Below are positions 37,001 to 52,000 of a DNA stretch of 64,000 bases, in pieces. This DNA comes from Siphonodentalium dalli. Lineage: Eukaryota > Mollusca > Scaphopoda > Gadilida > Siphonodentaliidae. Position numbers and translations under genes: made by a program. Under the pieces are notes generated by a model. The model was not told where the DNA came from. It made no database searches and saw only the letters and a list, made by a program, of their open reading frames with translations. The stretch spans positions 205,386,151 to 205,450,150 of the forward strand of contig CP136065.1 in the NCBI GenBank assembly GCA_032622095.1, written 5' to 3'. Positions within the stretch are counted from its first letter, which is position 1. Each line of letters opens with the position of its first letter.

Positions 37001-40000
37001 AGATGTTTCTTCTGAGTTTATTTTAAGATTTTGTTGTTGATGTTGAATGCGGTGCTGGGAAGAGATAGAGCATCTTTAACCCTTTCTATACTAAATGGAT
37101 TCTCCAATTCAGTTAAAGAAGTATGGAATGGAATGGTTTCTTATTCATTTGGAGGGGTGTTCAGGTAATAAAAGCAAACGACAGACATATGAAAAGATAG
37201 AACAAGAGCAGAATGACTTATATTGATTGGTGGGAAATGTTCAGATAATAAATTTAACAACAGCCTAAACATTTCCTAAGGGAACTACTCATCAATGAGT
37301 ATTTATTATAGAAAGGGTTAACCCATATCCATACATTTAATTGATTTATGTTACCATGCTAGTAGACTACTGTAATGCCCAAAATAATCGACTCCTTAAC
37401 CACAGAAGTAATTTTTCAGGATTTAGCAGGGATTTAGTCGGAAATATGGCTTGTTGCCATTCATCGGAAAGCTGTCAATGAGAGCTTTCCGATGAATGGC
37501 AACAAGCCATATTTCCGACTAAATCCTGAAAAGTTAACCATAATTCTGCTGTGGTTAAGGAGTCGATTATTTAGAGTATTACTGTAAATGAACACTTTCT
37601 GATCTCTGTTAATATTTATAAAACTCACCTGTATTAACCTGTCCCCGACCTTCAGTCGGCCATCTTGGTGTGCCACGCTCTCTTCCTTTATTGTTTTTAT
37701 AAACACTCCTATTTGATCTCCGACCTCTGCCGTAACTAAACTAAACCCTAGTCTACCTTCACTATCCTTCTCTAACATTAACGTTACAACATTGTTCTGA
37801 AAGAGAAATAGAAGTTTGTCAAGCAAATAATAATGTTGACAAACAAACCTACGCCCCCCCCCCCCCTTTCATGATATAGCAAGACTATAACCTAATGGCC
37901 TAAGTTCACAGTTAAAGTGATGTGAAACACTCCGGTTGGTGATCAAATAGAAATGCAGAATAATCTTGCTCAAAGTAGTTATTTTTAGGAATATTAATCC
38001 AAATTGACAACACACACATCGTCATTCTGGTATATTGATAAAATGCAATGACTCTCGATGGTGAAATCATTTGTGTTTCTTTATCATTTGCATCTGGAAT
38101 CCAGATGTAAATATTTACAATTGAATTCTTTGAAATTTTCAGCGATGTAAGTAGAATGCTGCATTCCCAAGGTTGGTATAACCTTAGCAAATGATCATAT
38201 AATAAGTTCAACAAACGACAACAAGTCATTTGTTGGACATATTATTATCTGAACATTTCCCTCCAATAAATTGGACTTCTTTTGTAATTCTATTATATGT
38301 TGTCTGCTTATTTTCCCGAAAACCCACCCAGATGAATAATAAGCCATTCTTATTTGTTCCTATGTACTTTTATAACTGAGAGGGAAAATCCATTTAGTAT
38401 AGAATGGGGTTAAACTGATAGCTTAGCATCATGGAGTACTGGTATACCCACTTGAGGAAAATAACAATAAAATATTATTGTTGAGAACTAGCATTGGTCG
38501 TATAATATAAGAAAATGTGATATCGGAACTGGATAAAATATAAATATTTATAATAAGCAAATTAAACACAGATAAATGTAGAATTCTTCCAACAAGAGCA
38601 CTAAAATATTCTCTATATCAGAGAGATGATGTATTTTATCTTACCAATATATACTATCTGTGAAAGCTAGTTTCAATGAGTAGGAGAATCTACATGGATT
38701 GCCTTTAGACTCCCAAGCCTGCAAATAGTGTGCCTGTCATTTGCAGAATGAGGTCCCCAGAGGGTGAATATAGTGACGCTATTCCTGCATGTCAGGCTAG
38801 CTTCACAAAATTCACCCTCTGGGAACCTCATTCTGCCTAGGCCTCATCTTCTGGGATCTACTGTCTCATTTAACATTGTTTTTAGTTACTTTTTCCCTTC
38901 TGGGAAGTTTCCATATCCCCTTTGCAGAAGATAAAATGCATAATCGAGGTGACTAATGTGTGAACATCACCATCTTCAACTGGGGAACTTCAATCTGATC
39001 CTAGGTCTCCCTTAGCAGTTGAGGCCTAAGTAGAATGAGGTTCCCAGGGGGTTAATTTGGTGATGCTAGCCCACCATGTGGGATAGAGTCATAAAATTCA
39101 CCATCTGAGGACCTCATTCTGCAAATAACAGACACACTATTTGCAGGCTTGAAAACTCCAGACGAGCATTTGATATCATTTTAAAATCATGAAGAAAGAG
39201 CTGCACTCAATAGAACATCACACCAAACATCACACCAAACATCACACCAAACATCACACCAAACGAAAATTTAATTGTTGGCACACTGCCACTGAATTTC
39301 ACATAAAATATTCCAATAGTTACTACTCTGTCAAACGAATTTTAGTCGGCTCTTCATATATAGAAAGACATTGTAGATGATTTCACTGCATCAAACTTAC
39401 ATCTTGAATATCATATTCTATGTCCTGTGTATTATCAGAGGAGGCTTTCGATTTTTATTATATTTAACCCTTTCATGACGGGAGCTGTGCTGGTGCAGCA
39501 TTAAAGATCATGTGCCAGTGCATTCTCTTATATATGCGAGTCTCCCACTGGGAGCCTCGCAGATATAAGAGAATGCACTGGCTTACAAGATCAAGGTAAA
39601 TATTGTTAGGCCAATGCATTCTCTTATATTTATAAGAGAATGTATTGGCACAGGGTTTTCGCAAACATTCAGGAAGCTCAAGTCATGAGAGGGTTAAATT
39701 AACATTAAACTTACATCTTGAATATCATATTCTATGTCCTCTATATTATCAGGGGAGGCTTTGGATTTTTCTGTCAATATTGACTCCTCACATTCTTCTA
39801 TGTGCGGGATTTCGTCATCACTGTTCCAATAAGCCTTCGGGGCAATGTCCACACTCTCTAAGGCATGCTCATCTTGCCCGTCCGTGTCCGTGATTATTAT
39901 TAGCGGGGATTGGGGAGTTACTTTTGTTTCCTGAAAAAATGGAGAAATTTAAAACACACACAAAATAAAAACTAGCCCACAATTTGGAGAAGCATATGGA

Positions 40001-43000
40001 AAAAATACAAGAAACTCGCTTTAGAACTAAGCCTTTGATCATCCATTGCTGATAGTTTCATGATTCCCACTTATTCATTTGAAGGGATGATGACCTAAAA
40101 GTTTAACAAACAATTTGCCATGCAAAGTCAATTTTCCATTTATCGCTGTTTATCGGGCCAAAAAAATGTGAAATTCATGCGCACACATGTTTTTTAATTA
40201 AATTATTTATATCTGGTACACATGCCAATGAAGAATTCCACCTCCACCTCGGCTAGCTCTGGGTTTAATGTCAGTTGCTTGTGGTCATTATAGCACAAAT
40301 AGATGTCCACAAAATTTAGTTTTAGTTTAGAGATAATTTATCAAAAATACCCAAAGTTTCATTGACACATTTTTACTGTGTTTGCAGACCCAATACATCA
40401 CATGTTTAACACATATTTAAACATAGTTATCAATTAGAGTAATGAATCGGGAATTTGAATCGGGGGAAACGATTTCACTCCCACACATGATTATTTAAAA
40501 AACATGACACAATAATATTTTTTACCCATTAAAACATTTTCCAGACAGATTAAAAAAAAAATTAAAAGGTTGCACATGAGGTGCTCCGGGACCATGCATG
40601 CAGACCTGAGCGTGGTGCTTTGGGACCATGCATGCGGACCTGAGCAAGGTGCTCCGGGACCATGCATGCAGACCTGATGTGGTGCTTCGGGACCATGCAT
40701 GTGGACATGAGCGAGGTGCTTCAGGACCATGCATGTGGACCTGAGAAATGAGAATTTTACTTTGTGTGGCCTAAAGCAATCCAGTGGATTTAAAATATGG
40801 AAGAGTAGTTCTGTGCTAGCTCCAGGCACACTGGTTTATTGGGGTTTATATATAACAAATTCATGCTACCACCATTCAAAACCAGCTTCACCGTCACTGG
40901 ACTGTAAATAAAGCAATCGTGAATTATATTAGGATATGTTAATTTCTTGTGTATATACCTGGGGAGCTTCGTCTCCGGAACTGTTAATCACACACGACGG
41001 GCTTGAAAATGTAGGATCTCCGTGACTTTCCGTCTCACTTTGAGAACATCTGAGGCTTTTTGACTTTTCGTCAATCTCATTGGTCATGTAATCATTACTT
41101 GCGATCACATGACCAGCCTCTGCAGTCACATCCTCATCATTTTCCTGTAAAACAAGTGAAACAAATTATGATATGAGTGTTTCAAATAAGAAATGCAACT
41201 GAAACAGAAAAGGAGAGAAATATAGCTACCAGTATTTTTGTTTTATGGTGCCACATCTTTGTGAGCAATGGGGGGATGCCACAGTGTCCTGGGTCCACAA
41301 AAAAGGTACACTGCCTTACTCACCGGAAGGTATATTACGCTAATGATGAACAGATAGTCTGCTGTCAGAGTAGTTTTAGCCAGTAAAAAATCAAAAGGAA
41401 ATAGTAATAAATAAAATTGTAGAGCATCCTTAACCTTAACACAATTAGTATAATATCTAAACTTATTTAAAGTGATACATACAAACCACTCCGTAAAACT
41501 ACTGGAATATTTTGGCATGCATAAGGCGACGACTTAACTATTATATGAATAATGACTATAATATAATGCTAATAACATGACCTGAAACGCAGGTGAGCAA
41601 GGCAGAGTACTTTGCTTGCAGGCCCAGCACACTGTGGCATCCAGAGCTGTTAAGTTCCACGGATTGTCCGTGAGACTCACGGATTTCCACGGCAATTCCG
41701 CAAACACGGATAACGCCCAATTTCTCACGGATTCGTCAAAACCCCACATTGAAAATCCCAAAACGAAGTTTTTTTTATTTTTTAAATTCGTGCATTTGCG
41801 GGAATTCCCCAAATGACAGTGACTTCCTTATTTCCGGTACCGTAAATACCCACACATTAACATTCACAGAATGTATCGTCGGTAACTTTTGATTGAAGAC
41901 TCAATTTGTGGTGAACTGTGACTGATATTAATTGATTTTCACACTCTGGTGAAGCCACACGTATGGAGGGTGTTGTTTTAGTAAACAATAGGTATAATCA
42001 CAAGTGTGCAAAGTTCTGTATTGTTAGGCCTCATTGATGAACATTTCTTAGTAACGGATTAGTGGCATGCATTGCAAACGAAATAAAACAATACGTTTAA
42101 TCACAAGTGTGCAGCTGTATTGTGAGGCCTCATTGATGAACATAAGTAATGGATACTTTATGATTTAAGTTCACTGATAGTGGTATGCATTGAGAACGGA
42201 ATGTGTCTTTTATTTTGCGGGTAAAACTTTTAAGACGGGTCATTTTGTACTTTCGGTTTCACGCATACATGTCCGGTTGTAACCTGTGTAACTCGGATTC
42301 GTTTTGACTAACTTTAACCAAAGTTTCTGCTTCTTAAAATTTGTTAATAAATGGTGGAATGTGTGCATTTCTTTTGTGGGTTAAACCATAAGACGAGTCC
42401 ATTTTGTCGTTTATTACGATGTTGTACTTTCGGTTTCGCGCATATCCGGCTGTTTCCGGTGGAATTCTGAGTATTTTTACGAAGTGTGATCTGCTTCTTT
42501 CTTTTTAATAAATGGTGGTATCTCCCACACAGAGCAGCTCTATTACAATTACCAACAGGACATTCATTGCCATTTTATTTAGGTCTATATATTTATAAAA
42601 TATAAACTCATAAAAATTATGCAATCTTCATCATAAAAATTATTTTTGGAACATGAACATATTTGGGCATACCTCCCGCAAAAATCTCACGGATTGACAT
42701 TTTCAAAACTTAACAGGTCTGGTGGCATCCCCCATTGCTCACAAAGTGGGCACCATAAAACAATGCAAATAAGGAATGACGACAATTTGTTAACCCTTTC
42801 TTTACTAAATTGATTCTCCCAGTTATAAGAGCAGACATTTAAATGTTCTAATATTCATATGGAGGGACTAAGGCAATATAAGCAGATGACAGGCAGACAA
42901 AAAAATTAAATACAAGTGCAGAATGATTCACATTCTTTGGTGGGAAATATTCAGATAATAAGTTCAACAAGCGTCCTGGAACTTATTATCTGAACATTTT

Positions 43001-46000
43001 ATAAGGAATCTATACATATTTAGTAAAGAAAGGGACACAATTACATACATTTTGAAATGAACCATGTGTGTTTAACAGATCAGATATTTATAATCTGCAA
43101 TGAATGATAATTTGACAATAAGGGTGCATTAATTTTAATGTTTTTGTTTTATGTGGATTAACAGAATTTATCACATAATTTGCCCATAAAAGCAGTTTCA
43201 TAATTATCGATAAGAGACACGTTTAATATCAGCGCGTGCGATGACGTCACATCGTTCTTCAAATGACTTGCGATCGCTGCGGTTTTTATCGTTGTTTTCG
43301 ATGGATATTTCGCATTGCTTCGCGTTTATTTGATCATGTGATAAAAAGTATCTCACACTCGTCCTATTTTATACGTAATTTATCAACCTCGTCCACTAAA
43401 TTCTATTTGAGCCTCGGTAAACCTCTGCTCAAATCGAATTTAGTGAACTCGGTTGATAAATTCCGTATAAAATAGAAACTCATGTGAGATCCTCTATTTC
43501 TAACACTGTGGCCTTCAATATTTTAGAAATACCCATGGAGGCTATACACACCTTAATTATGAGCGTCTTATCCTCATGGGTTTGTCCATAAGAAAGTGTT
43601 GGGTCCTCCATCGGACCTTCATCACTAGCCCCTGTATCAGTGTCACCTGTCTCCTCACACTCATAGCCATCATGGCTGAATGGCGATTCAACTGTGTCCT
43701 AAAATTACAATCAATATTATCAGGAGTAACACCTTAAATTGGACCTTTTTTTGATTAAAAATGGAAATAATATAAATTCTATTTCTGGCTTTTGTCCGAT
43801 TATAGGGGCCTACCAGTATATGATGAGAAATAAATGATTTAACAAGCTTTTAATTAAATTCAGCCATGCACTCACCAGTCTCACGAGCTCATGCATTAAA
43901 TAGGCACCCATCCTGGTGACAATGAATATTAATATTGTCAGTATGATAATCTTGATGTGCAAGAATTGCAGCTAGAAATACTTCATTTGAAGATAGGAAA
44001 CACTATAGCAATATATGCTCTACAACCATGAGTAATCAGTGTAAAACACATAAATGTTGGTAAATTTTACTCTTTAAACTTACAAGTTTCAAATTGAAAG
44101 GATTCATAGAAGCTTTGGTTTGTGCATTTGGATCTATGCACTTTTGTGTTTACTTACTTTACATTACCACGGACAGAGCTATTTTTTTTATTAATAAATA
44201 GATTTTTAGCAGTCAACAAGTCTGATTTATGATCTAACCTTGACTGAAATGCAGTTGCACCAAAATGATAAATATAGATGGTAAACAATGCTCAAAATTA
44301 CAATGAAACCAAATTGCTCCAATTTAGGTATTATGTTGCCTATTTTTACTGTCATCCTGGGATGCTAGGTGTGATTTTCGCTAACCCTACATGATGTGTT
44401 ACCTGAACAAAAACCCACTTACCACTTATTGTTTAACAAGAGGTGTGCACTCGAGTGCTAGCATACCCCCACCGTGGCAAATTCAACCCGCATTATCCGT
44501 AAACTCAACCAAAAAGATTTTTAACTTTAAAGAAAAATTCGGACTAATAATATCAATATGGTGTCACAAGAAGCTTGTACAGAAAAAATTATTCAAATCG
44601 GTTCATATTTGTTAAAGTTATTAAGTCAGACAGAATTTTCCAAGTCAAAATAAGTCGAAAATGAGGTGTAATATTACGAAAAACAGTCTGAGCCAATCCC
44701 TGGCCGCATCATGTAGAGAGGATATTGTGAGAAGCATGTATACCAAAAATTATTGAAATCGGTTCATATTTGTTAAAGTTATTAAGTCGGAGAGAATTTT
44801 CTAAGTCAAAATAAGTCGAAAAAGAGGCGTAACTTTAAAAAAAAAAGTCGGACCGAACCGCAATTAGCATCATGCGGAGAGACCATCCTAAGGAGATTGC
44901 ATACATAAAATTATTGAAATCGGTTCATTGTTGTTCGAGTTATGAGGTCAGACGGACGGACAAACGGACGGAGAAAGCGTGACGGACAGACGGACGGACG
45001 CAGTCAATCCAGTATACCCCCCATTTTCTTCGAAAGTGGGGGTATAACTATAAAACACATTTTACATAAGAGAATGCATTGGCACAGGGTTTTCGCAAAA
45101 ATTCAGGAAGCACCAGTCATGAAAGGGTTATTTATTATTTTTACCAACCTTAAGATCATCCTGTTCACTGTGGCAGGTATCAACTCCTGGATCACATATT
45201 ACTGGCACTGATACATCTTGTACATCTGATTCACTTGTACACGAGTCACGGATATGGCAATCATCGTCACCATGAAGATCATATTTCTCTTGATCACTAT
45301 GTTCAAACACACTGTCATTACTGTCAGAGTAACTTGGGTCAGGGCTAACCGACTTTCGGTCACAACTGACCAACGCAGTATCACAGTCAATAGAAGATTT
45401 TTTATCACAACTAACTAAATCACAACCGAATGAATCATCATTCTGACTGTCAACATCACTATCTTTGCTCTGTTCCGTGTTTAAATGAACAGACCCTCGA
45501 ACACTTTCATCATCATCATCATCATCATCCTCACTGATAAATAAACTGATACCCTCATCAAATGCAATTGTATCGTCTCCGACTTCCAAGTTGTTGCTAT
45601 GGTGACTTGGTGGTTCAACTTGGACACTGTTTTTTGACGTCAGCTGTAGTGTAGCCATGTCAATTTCTGAATCACTTATTGCACATAGTTTTTGGGAATA
45701 AACCTGAGTTTCGGATGAATCCAAAGTTGTATCTCCGAGATTTGACCATGTCAAATCCTCTTCATGACTTAGCTGGAATTGGAATATACAGAATGTTGTT
45801 CATTTCAGTTACTATTGATATATCTGAGACCTAGATTATAATGATTATATCATGAATCTCACCAAGCCTTGAAATAGTGTGTCTGTCATTTGCAGAATGA
45901 GTCCCCAGAGGGTGAATATAGTGATGCTACCCCACATAGCGGGCTAGCATCACCAAATTCACCCTCTGGGGACCTAAATTCTGCTTACACCTCAGCAGAG

Positions 46001-49000
46001 CAAATGGCAGACACACTATTTCAAGGCTTGAATCTCACAGGTACACAATAATGCAGGTAATATTCTTTTAGTTAAGACCTGTTTCCCAATAATGTATTCC
46101 ATATTCTTGAAGGTTCCAACTTGAGATTACATGATTTAGGCATCTTTTGCAAGCCGATTTCGTGACAATCACCGATTTCGTGACAATCACGATTCGATTA
46201 CCCGGGGAAAAGTTTATGATTGTAAGCAAAGCAAAGCGAACACCTGTAATTAGAGTTACTGTTCTGTTGCTGTTTGATTATCAGTTGTAAATTTGCTGCC
46301 ATGGCATGAATAGTCTAAAGTACACTCCACTAAAGGGTGTCAATTGTGCATTGCTTGCTCGTCAGGAAAGGAGTATTTTATAAAGAAAAACGTTCCAATA
46401 TTTCCCATTAATCAGAATTTAATTTTTCATTTATATAGTCTAATTTCTTTGCATATATTTTAAAACTCTGTTTTAAATCAGTTAATGGACGAATGACCGG
46501 ACATTTGGAACTAAAATGGGGGCCTCGGTAATATCGTTCAGAATATCAAATCACTCGTGCATTAACACAGACATAAGTAGGGATGCTCGAATAATTAATT
46601 GTAACCACATCTGGACACTGAATTTGTAGCATATAACCACATCTGGACACTGAATTCATAGCATATAACCACATCTGGACACTGAATTCATAGCATATAA
46701 CCACATCTGGACACTGAATTCATAGCATATAACCACATCTGGACACTGAATTCATAGCATATAACCACATCTGGACACTGAATTCATAGCATATAACCAC
46801 ATCTGGACACTGAATTCATAGCATATAACCACATCTGGACACTGAATTCATAACATATAACCACATCTGGACACTGAATTCATAGCATATAACCACATCT
46901 GGACACTGAATTCATAGCATATAACCACATCTGGACACTGAATTCGTAGCATATAACCACATCTGGACACTGAATTCATAGCATATAACCACATCTGGAC
47001 ACTGAATTCATAGCATATAACCACATCTGGACACTGAATTCATAGCATATATCCACATCTGGACACTGAATTCATAGCATATAACCACATCTGGACACTG
47101 AATTCATAGCATATAACCACATCTGGACACTGAATTTTATTTGTGAGAATGAGTGTCAGCTGTTAAGGGTTAAGAAACTCATGGAGAAGTGGTCTGGTTT
47201 TGGATGTTAGTTGTCCCGACTCGACACCATGTATATGAATTATATTTATAAATATGTTTCTAATAAAGCAGGAAGGTGGTAATATAATATGGTCACTGTA
47301 ATTTAGGAAATTCACAAGGATTGATAGCATGAGATGGTGATATTTGGTCATTGTAATGTGGAAAGTATGAATAAAAGCATATAACACAAGCTAGAATATA
47401 GTTCATACTTACAGAATCAGAGTCTTGTATCCCATTTGAGTCTGGCAGGACATCGGACTCAAGTAACATATCGTCTGACTGAGATATGGAAGTCCCCATC
47501 GTATGTATCTGGGAATCTTGGTCTGCATGGTCTTCAGTTATATGCAGATAGCTATCGTTTTCTGACTGAGGTATGGAAGTCACTGTCTCGTGTGTCCGGG
47601 AGTCGGGATCTGGAGGGTCTTCAGTTATCAGCAGACATGTATTGTTTTCTGGAGAAGATGAGAAGCAAATTCTGCATATTTCTTACCAAACTTATGTAAA
47701 CTAGAAAAGAAGGCCACTAGACATTAGAAAATTGCATGAAGGAGTTTTAGGCTCTTTACCTTTTATTATTTTATGAAGGAGTTGGGCTCTTTATCTATTA
47801 TTTCCATAATTATCCATATTGAATGATGTTTAGATGTTTGTTTGCAATAAAATCTTACAATTAACCCTTTCTACTGCTGTCTATTCCAAATACTCATTGA
47901 CGAGTAGTTCCATCAGGAAATGTTCAGATAATAAGTTCAACAAACGACCATATGTCGTTTGTTGAAATTAGTATCTAAACATTTCCCACCAATGAATATG
48001 AATTCTTCTGCACGTATATTATCATTTCGTCTGGCTGTCCTTATATCCTTAATATCCCTCCAAATTAATAATAGACCAATCCAAAGTATACTTTTATAAC
48101 TGAGTGGGAGAATCCATTTAGTACAGAGAGGGTTAGCTATTTTAAAGTATAAATCTATAGAATACACTTTCCCATAACTTTCAGTGGTTGCTTCTTCAAA
48201 AGAAACCAATCTAAAGAGTGGAAAAGCAGCACATACTAGTAAGTTTTAAACAATTTAGAATTTTCAGGTAGATTCAGAATTTATAATTTTAGATGAGACC
48301 TTCCTCGTGTGAAGAGAGGTAACTGACAGCACATCTGTTTTATGGTTTGCCCCATAATCTCTCAGTAAAATTTTCAACATTTCAGTGCATCACTTCTCAA
48401 AAGAGCTGGAAGTTTATTTCAAGCTCTATTTTTGAACCCATTACCAATTTGAATCGAGTATAAGGTTCAAAGTGTCAGGACTAATGTTTTGTAGAAAGAA
48501 TTCTCTCAAGCCTTGAATTGATTATTCTGTTTAGTATATTCCGCTATAAACATCTGATTTACCAGAAATCCGAATAATACTGCCATCATACCCATGACGC
48601 ATAAATTTTGATAGCAGGTATGAATACATAACTCGCTAGTTAAAGTGGCATAATACACTAGTAAAATTATCGTTTATAATCACTCAAGAAATCAAGGTAA
48701 ATCAGACATAGGAATGTAATAAATATATTTTTATATTTTCATCAAATTTTTACTTTTTACTCTCAGCTCTGCGTCATGACATCAATCTGCGTCATTCAGT
48801 ATCCTTGTGCGTTATTTTAACAGAAATAGCTGGTGATGTTGTATAGCTTTAATCATGTAGGTCTAACTGTGTGTTCATTGTGGTCTGGGTCGATGAGAGC
48901 TTTCCGATGAATGGCAACAAGCCATATTTCCGACTAAATCCTGAAAAATTTCCCATAATTCTGCTGTGGTTAAAGGATCATATACTTCGGGCATTACTGT

Positions 49001-52000
49001 ATGTATTCAACTCACCACAATTATCAGGATTACAATGGACATCATCCTGATGATCGCCTTCACTATCACTACCATCGTTAGAGGAAAGTATCACAGCTTC
49101 TGCTTTCTGACCGTCACCATGAGCAGACAAGTCAGCCCACGATGACGAATTGTCATTTACGACATTTTGTCCATATGGAATGTGTTCCCGAGGAGAACCA
49201 TCATTAGACGAATCAGTTACATTATCACTAAGAGAGTTTTCTACATCATCAAACAAATACGACAAATTTATCCTCGGAACTATACAACTATCATCGTCAG
49301 CTGCCATACTGGAAAGCAGATGACCTTCACCTTGGCTATCTACACCATTACTATAAATATGTACAGAGTCAGCAGGAAACTTGATGGGTGTGGCATCACA
49401 AATGTTTTTCTTCAGCGAACCAGGGGCAGGGATTCGGGAGATTTTCAATTTGACCTTTGACCCCGAATCTCTTATAAGCTGTACGACATTGTGGTGCGGT
49501 AGTCCGTTTAAACTTTGGTCATTAATCGTCAGAATTCTGTCGCCAGTTTTGATTGGTGGATCTGATTTTGCTGCTGATCCATCAGATGACACAGATCTTA
49601 TGAAAATTCCGTTGACACGTGAGTTATCATTATCACTGCCAACTATTGTGATGCCGATACCCACTTCGGCATCTTTTATAAGAGTGACTTCAAAAATTTG
49701 ATCAACTGCCGAATCTGCTGGTAATAAATGCCTCTCAAACCGCTTCTGTAATGTTTCTGAAAATAATAATAAAACAGATCCAATACGAGATGAATATTCA
49801 GATTGAATAACAATAAAATAGCATGAAACTCACAGGATAATGTGCAGCAGTAATTTTACCAAATCCTTGTCAATTGGTAGACTTAAAGGGGAATTGTATA
49901 CTAAATCCGGTCATTTATGGGAACATCTCCTTTTATACTCAACAGAATATATGCAACAAATGAATGAATGAGACATGGATTAGTGCAAAATACACCTGTG
50001 TGCTCTGAATAACAAAAACAACATGGTAATTATAATTTTTTAAACACTTGTGGGATATCAATGGTGGGCATAGTCCAAGTCTTCTCGTACTAAAACCAGC
50101 TAAGATATTTTGATGGCGAGATGCTGGCATTTAGTCCGAGTTCCAGGCCCATGCATTCCTATGACATGACTTAAGCGTTAGTGACCCGCTAAAATAAAAC
50201 CACAATTATATGAAATAAAATATCACAATTGCGACAATAAACGGATATTTTCCGCAGAAGACATGCTATTTGATCTGAAACCCACATCAGTTGTGAATTG
50301 AAAGCGGTAATTTAATGTGAAAAGAGACATTTGCCGCAGTGTTACCATATTTTTAAAAGTATGCGAACTCAGTTGACCTCGCGAACTGCGTTCGGCATTT
50401 CCCAGTGAAAATATTCCGTAGATTTTCGATCAACCACGCACGATGAATTCTCCATTGTAATCGTAAATAAACGTGTCAATAAATCAATAAATACATAGAT
50501 TAAGTAAATATTGAAGATATAAATGTAATACATTAAATAAATTACGGGAATTACAACCATCTCACAGTTTAAAACAGTGTAAACGAGCATTAGAATAATA
50601 TGGGGGGCTGCCATTTTGTTTGTAGAAATTCGTCTCGGTCAAAACAAACTCCGGACTATGCCGAAGTCAGGGTTCCCACACCTTTTTCAAAATCAAATTC
50701 AAGGACTATTTAAGCACTTTTCAAGGACCACATACTTGATTTTCAAGGACTTCTAACTTGTTCATATACACTTAACAAAAGTTCACAACAAGCCGACAAG
50801 CCTCCTCTCACATTGAAATACCTCTCTGATGCACACAATTTTAAAACAAATGTTAATGTGTAATGTTGAAGCATGTCTTTGAAGAACAGAATTTTTAAAC
50901 TAATGTTTATATATGCAGAATATGCACTCTCTCCCATTCCGCCGATGTCCAATTCCTTCGACAAACATTGCAATGAGCTTTACTTTTATTTTCTGTTACC
51001 GACGAAAGCCATGCATAAGTCCTTACCCAGCAGGGATTAAAAACACATCGACCGGAAGGCATGATTGATAACTTTTCAAACTATTAACTATTCGTAAACA
51101 ATTTCCTCCTGAATAAACAAATACAAGATGCAAGAGCGATGACGTACTACACATAAATCTTATTATAAATCGATGACGTCAGGTGATTCCTGGAATTTCC
51201 CGCTTGAGTTAATAATAGAGGTGAGGATATCTCACTGAGAATTTTGTTAGCGTTCTGATTGCGTTGACTTCGGGAAGCATTTGTGCACCTAATTTCATTA
51301 ATAAGATCGTAAATGGGCCAAATTCAAGCACTTATCAAGGGTGGTGGTGAGAAATCAAGTACTTTTCAAGGAACAAACTGAATTTAAGCACTTTTCAAGG
51401 AAGGGGACGAAATTCAAGGACTTTTCATTTGCGTACAAACCCTGGAAGTTGTTCGTAACACTTCGGCTTCCAGTTAAAATGTAAACAAAATATAAAAACA
51501 GCGATGTCGGTGACAATCAACCGGAATATTCTATGCGTAATTTAACATGAAAGTTAGATTATTATACACCATTATGACCACAAGATGTCACTCTTTCCGA
51601 TGTATATAGCATCATGTATTGATTTGTTAGGTAAATCGAGTAAAATACACCACAAATTCCCGCCACAGATCCTGGGCGTAAGTCGTGTCATAGGAATGCA
51701 TGGGCCTGGAACTCGGACTAAATGCAAGCATCTCGCCATCAAAATGTCTTAGCTGGTTTTAGTACGAGAAGACTTGGACTATGGTGGGCAGTGAATTAAG
51801 ACTGATTAAGTGGCTTAATTTGTTATATCCACTGAAAAACACTAGATAACCTCTATGTACCATTCAACCCCTATGAATGATCTATAAAGTGTTCTATACA
51901 TTATTACAAAATGCAGTTCAATTTGCTAATCTAATAGGTACAAAGAAGCGCAATCACTGTATGAGTGGCACAACTCTGATGTCTGCTGATGAAGGGCACA

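Noticed and set aside
40491-40829. Antisense frames with a repeated MHGPEAP motif
   Set aside because: Translation of the 33-bp intronic minisatellite.
46602-47135. CRISPR-like regular repeat
   Set aside because: The 32-bp units are contiguous with no spacers, lie in a eukaryotic intron and show minisatellite-type variants.
49167-49701. + strand frames opposite exon 3
   Set aside because: Antisense shadows of the PDZ exon; no independent support.
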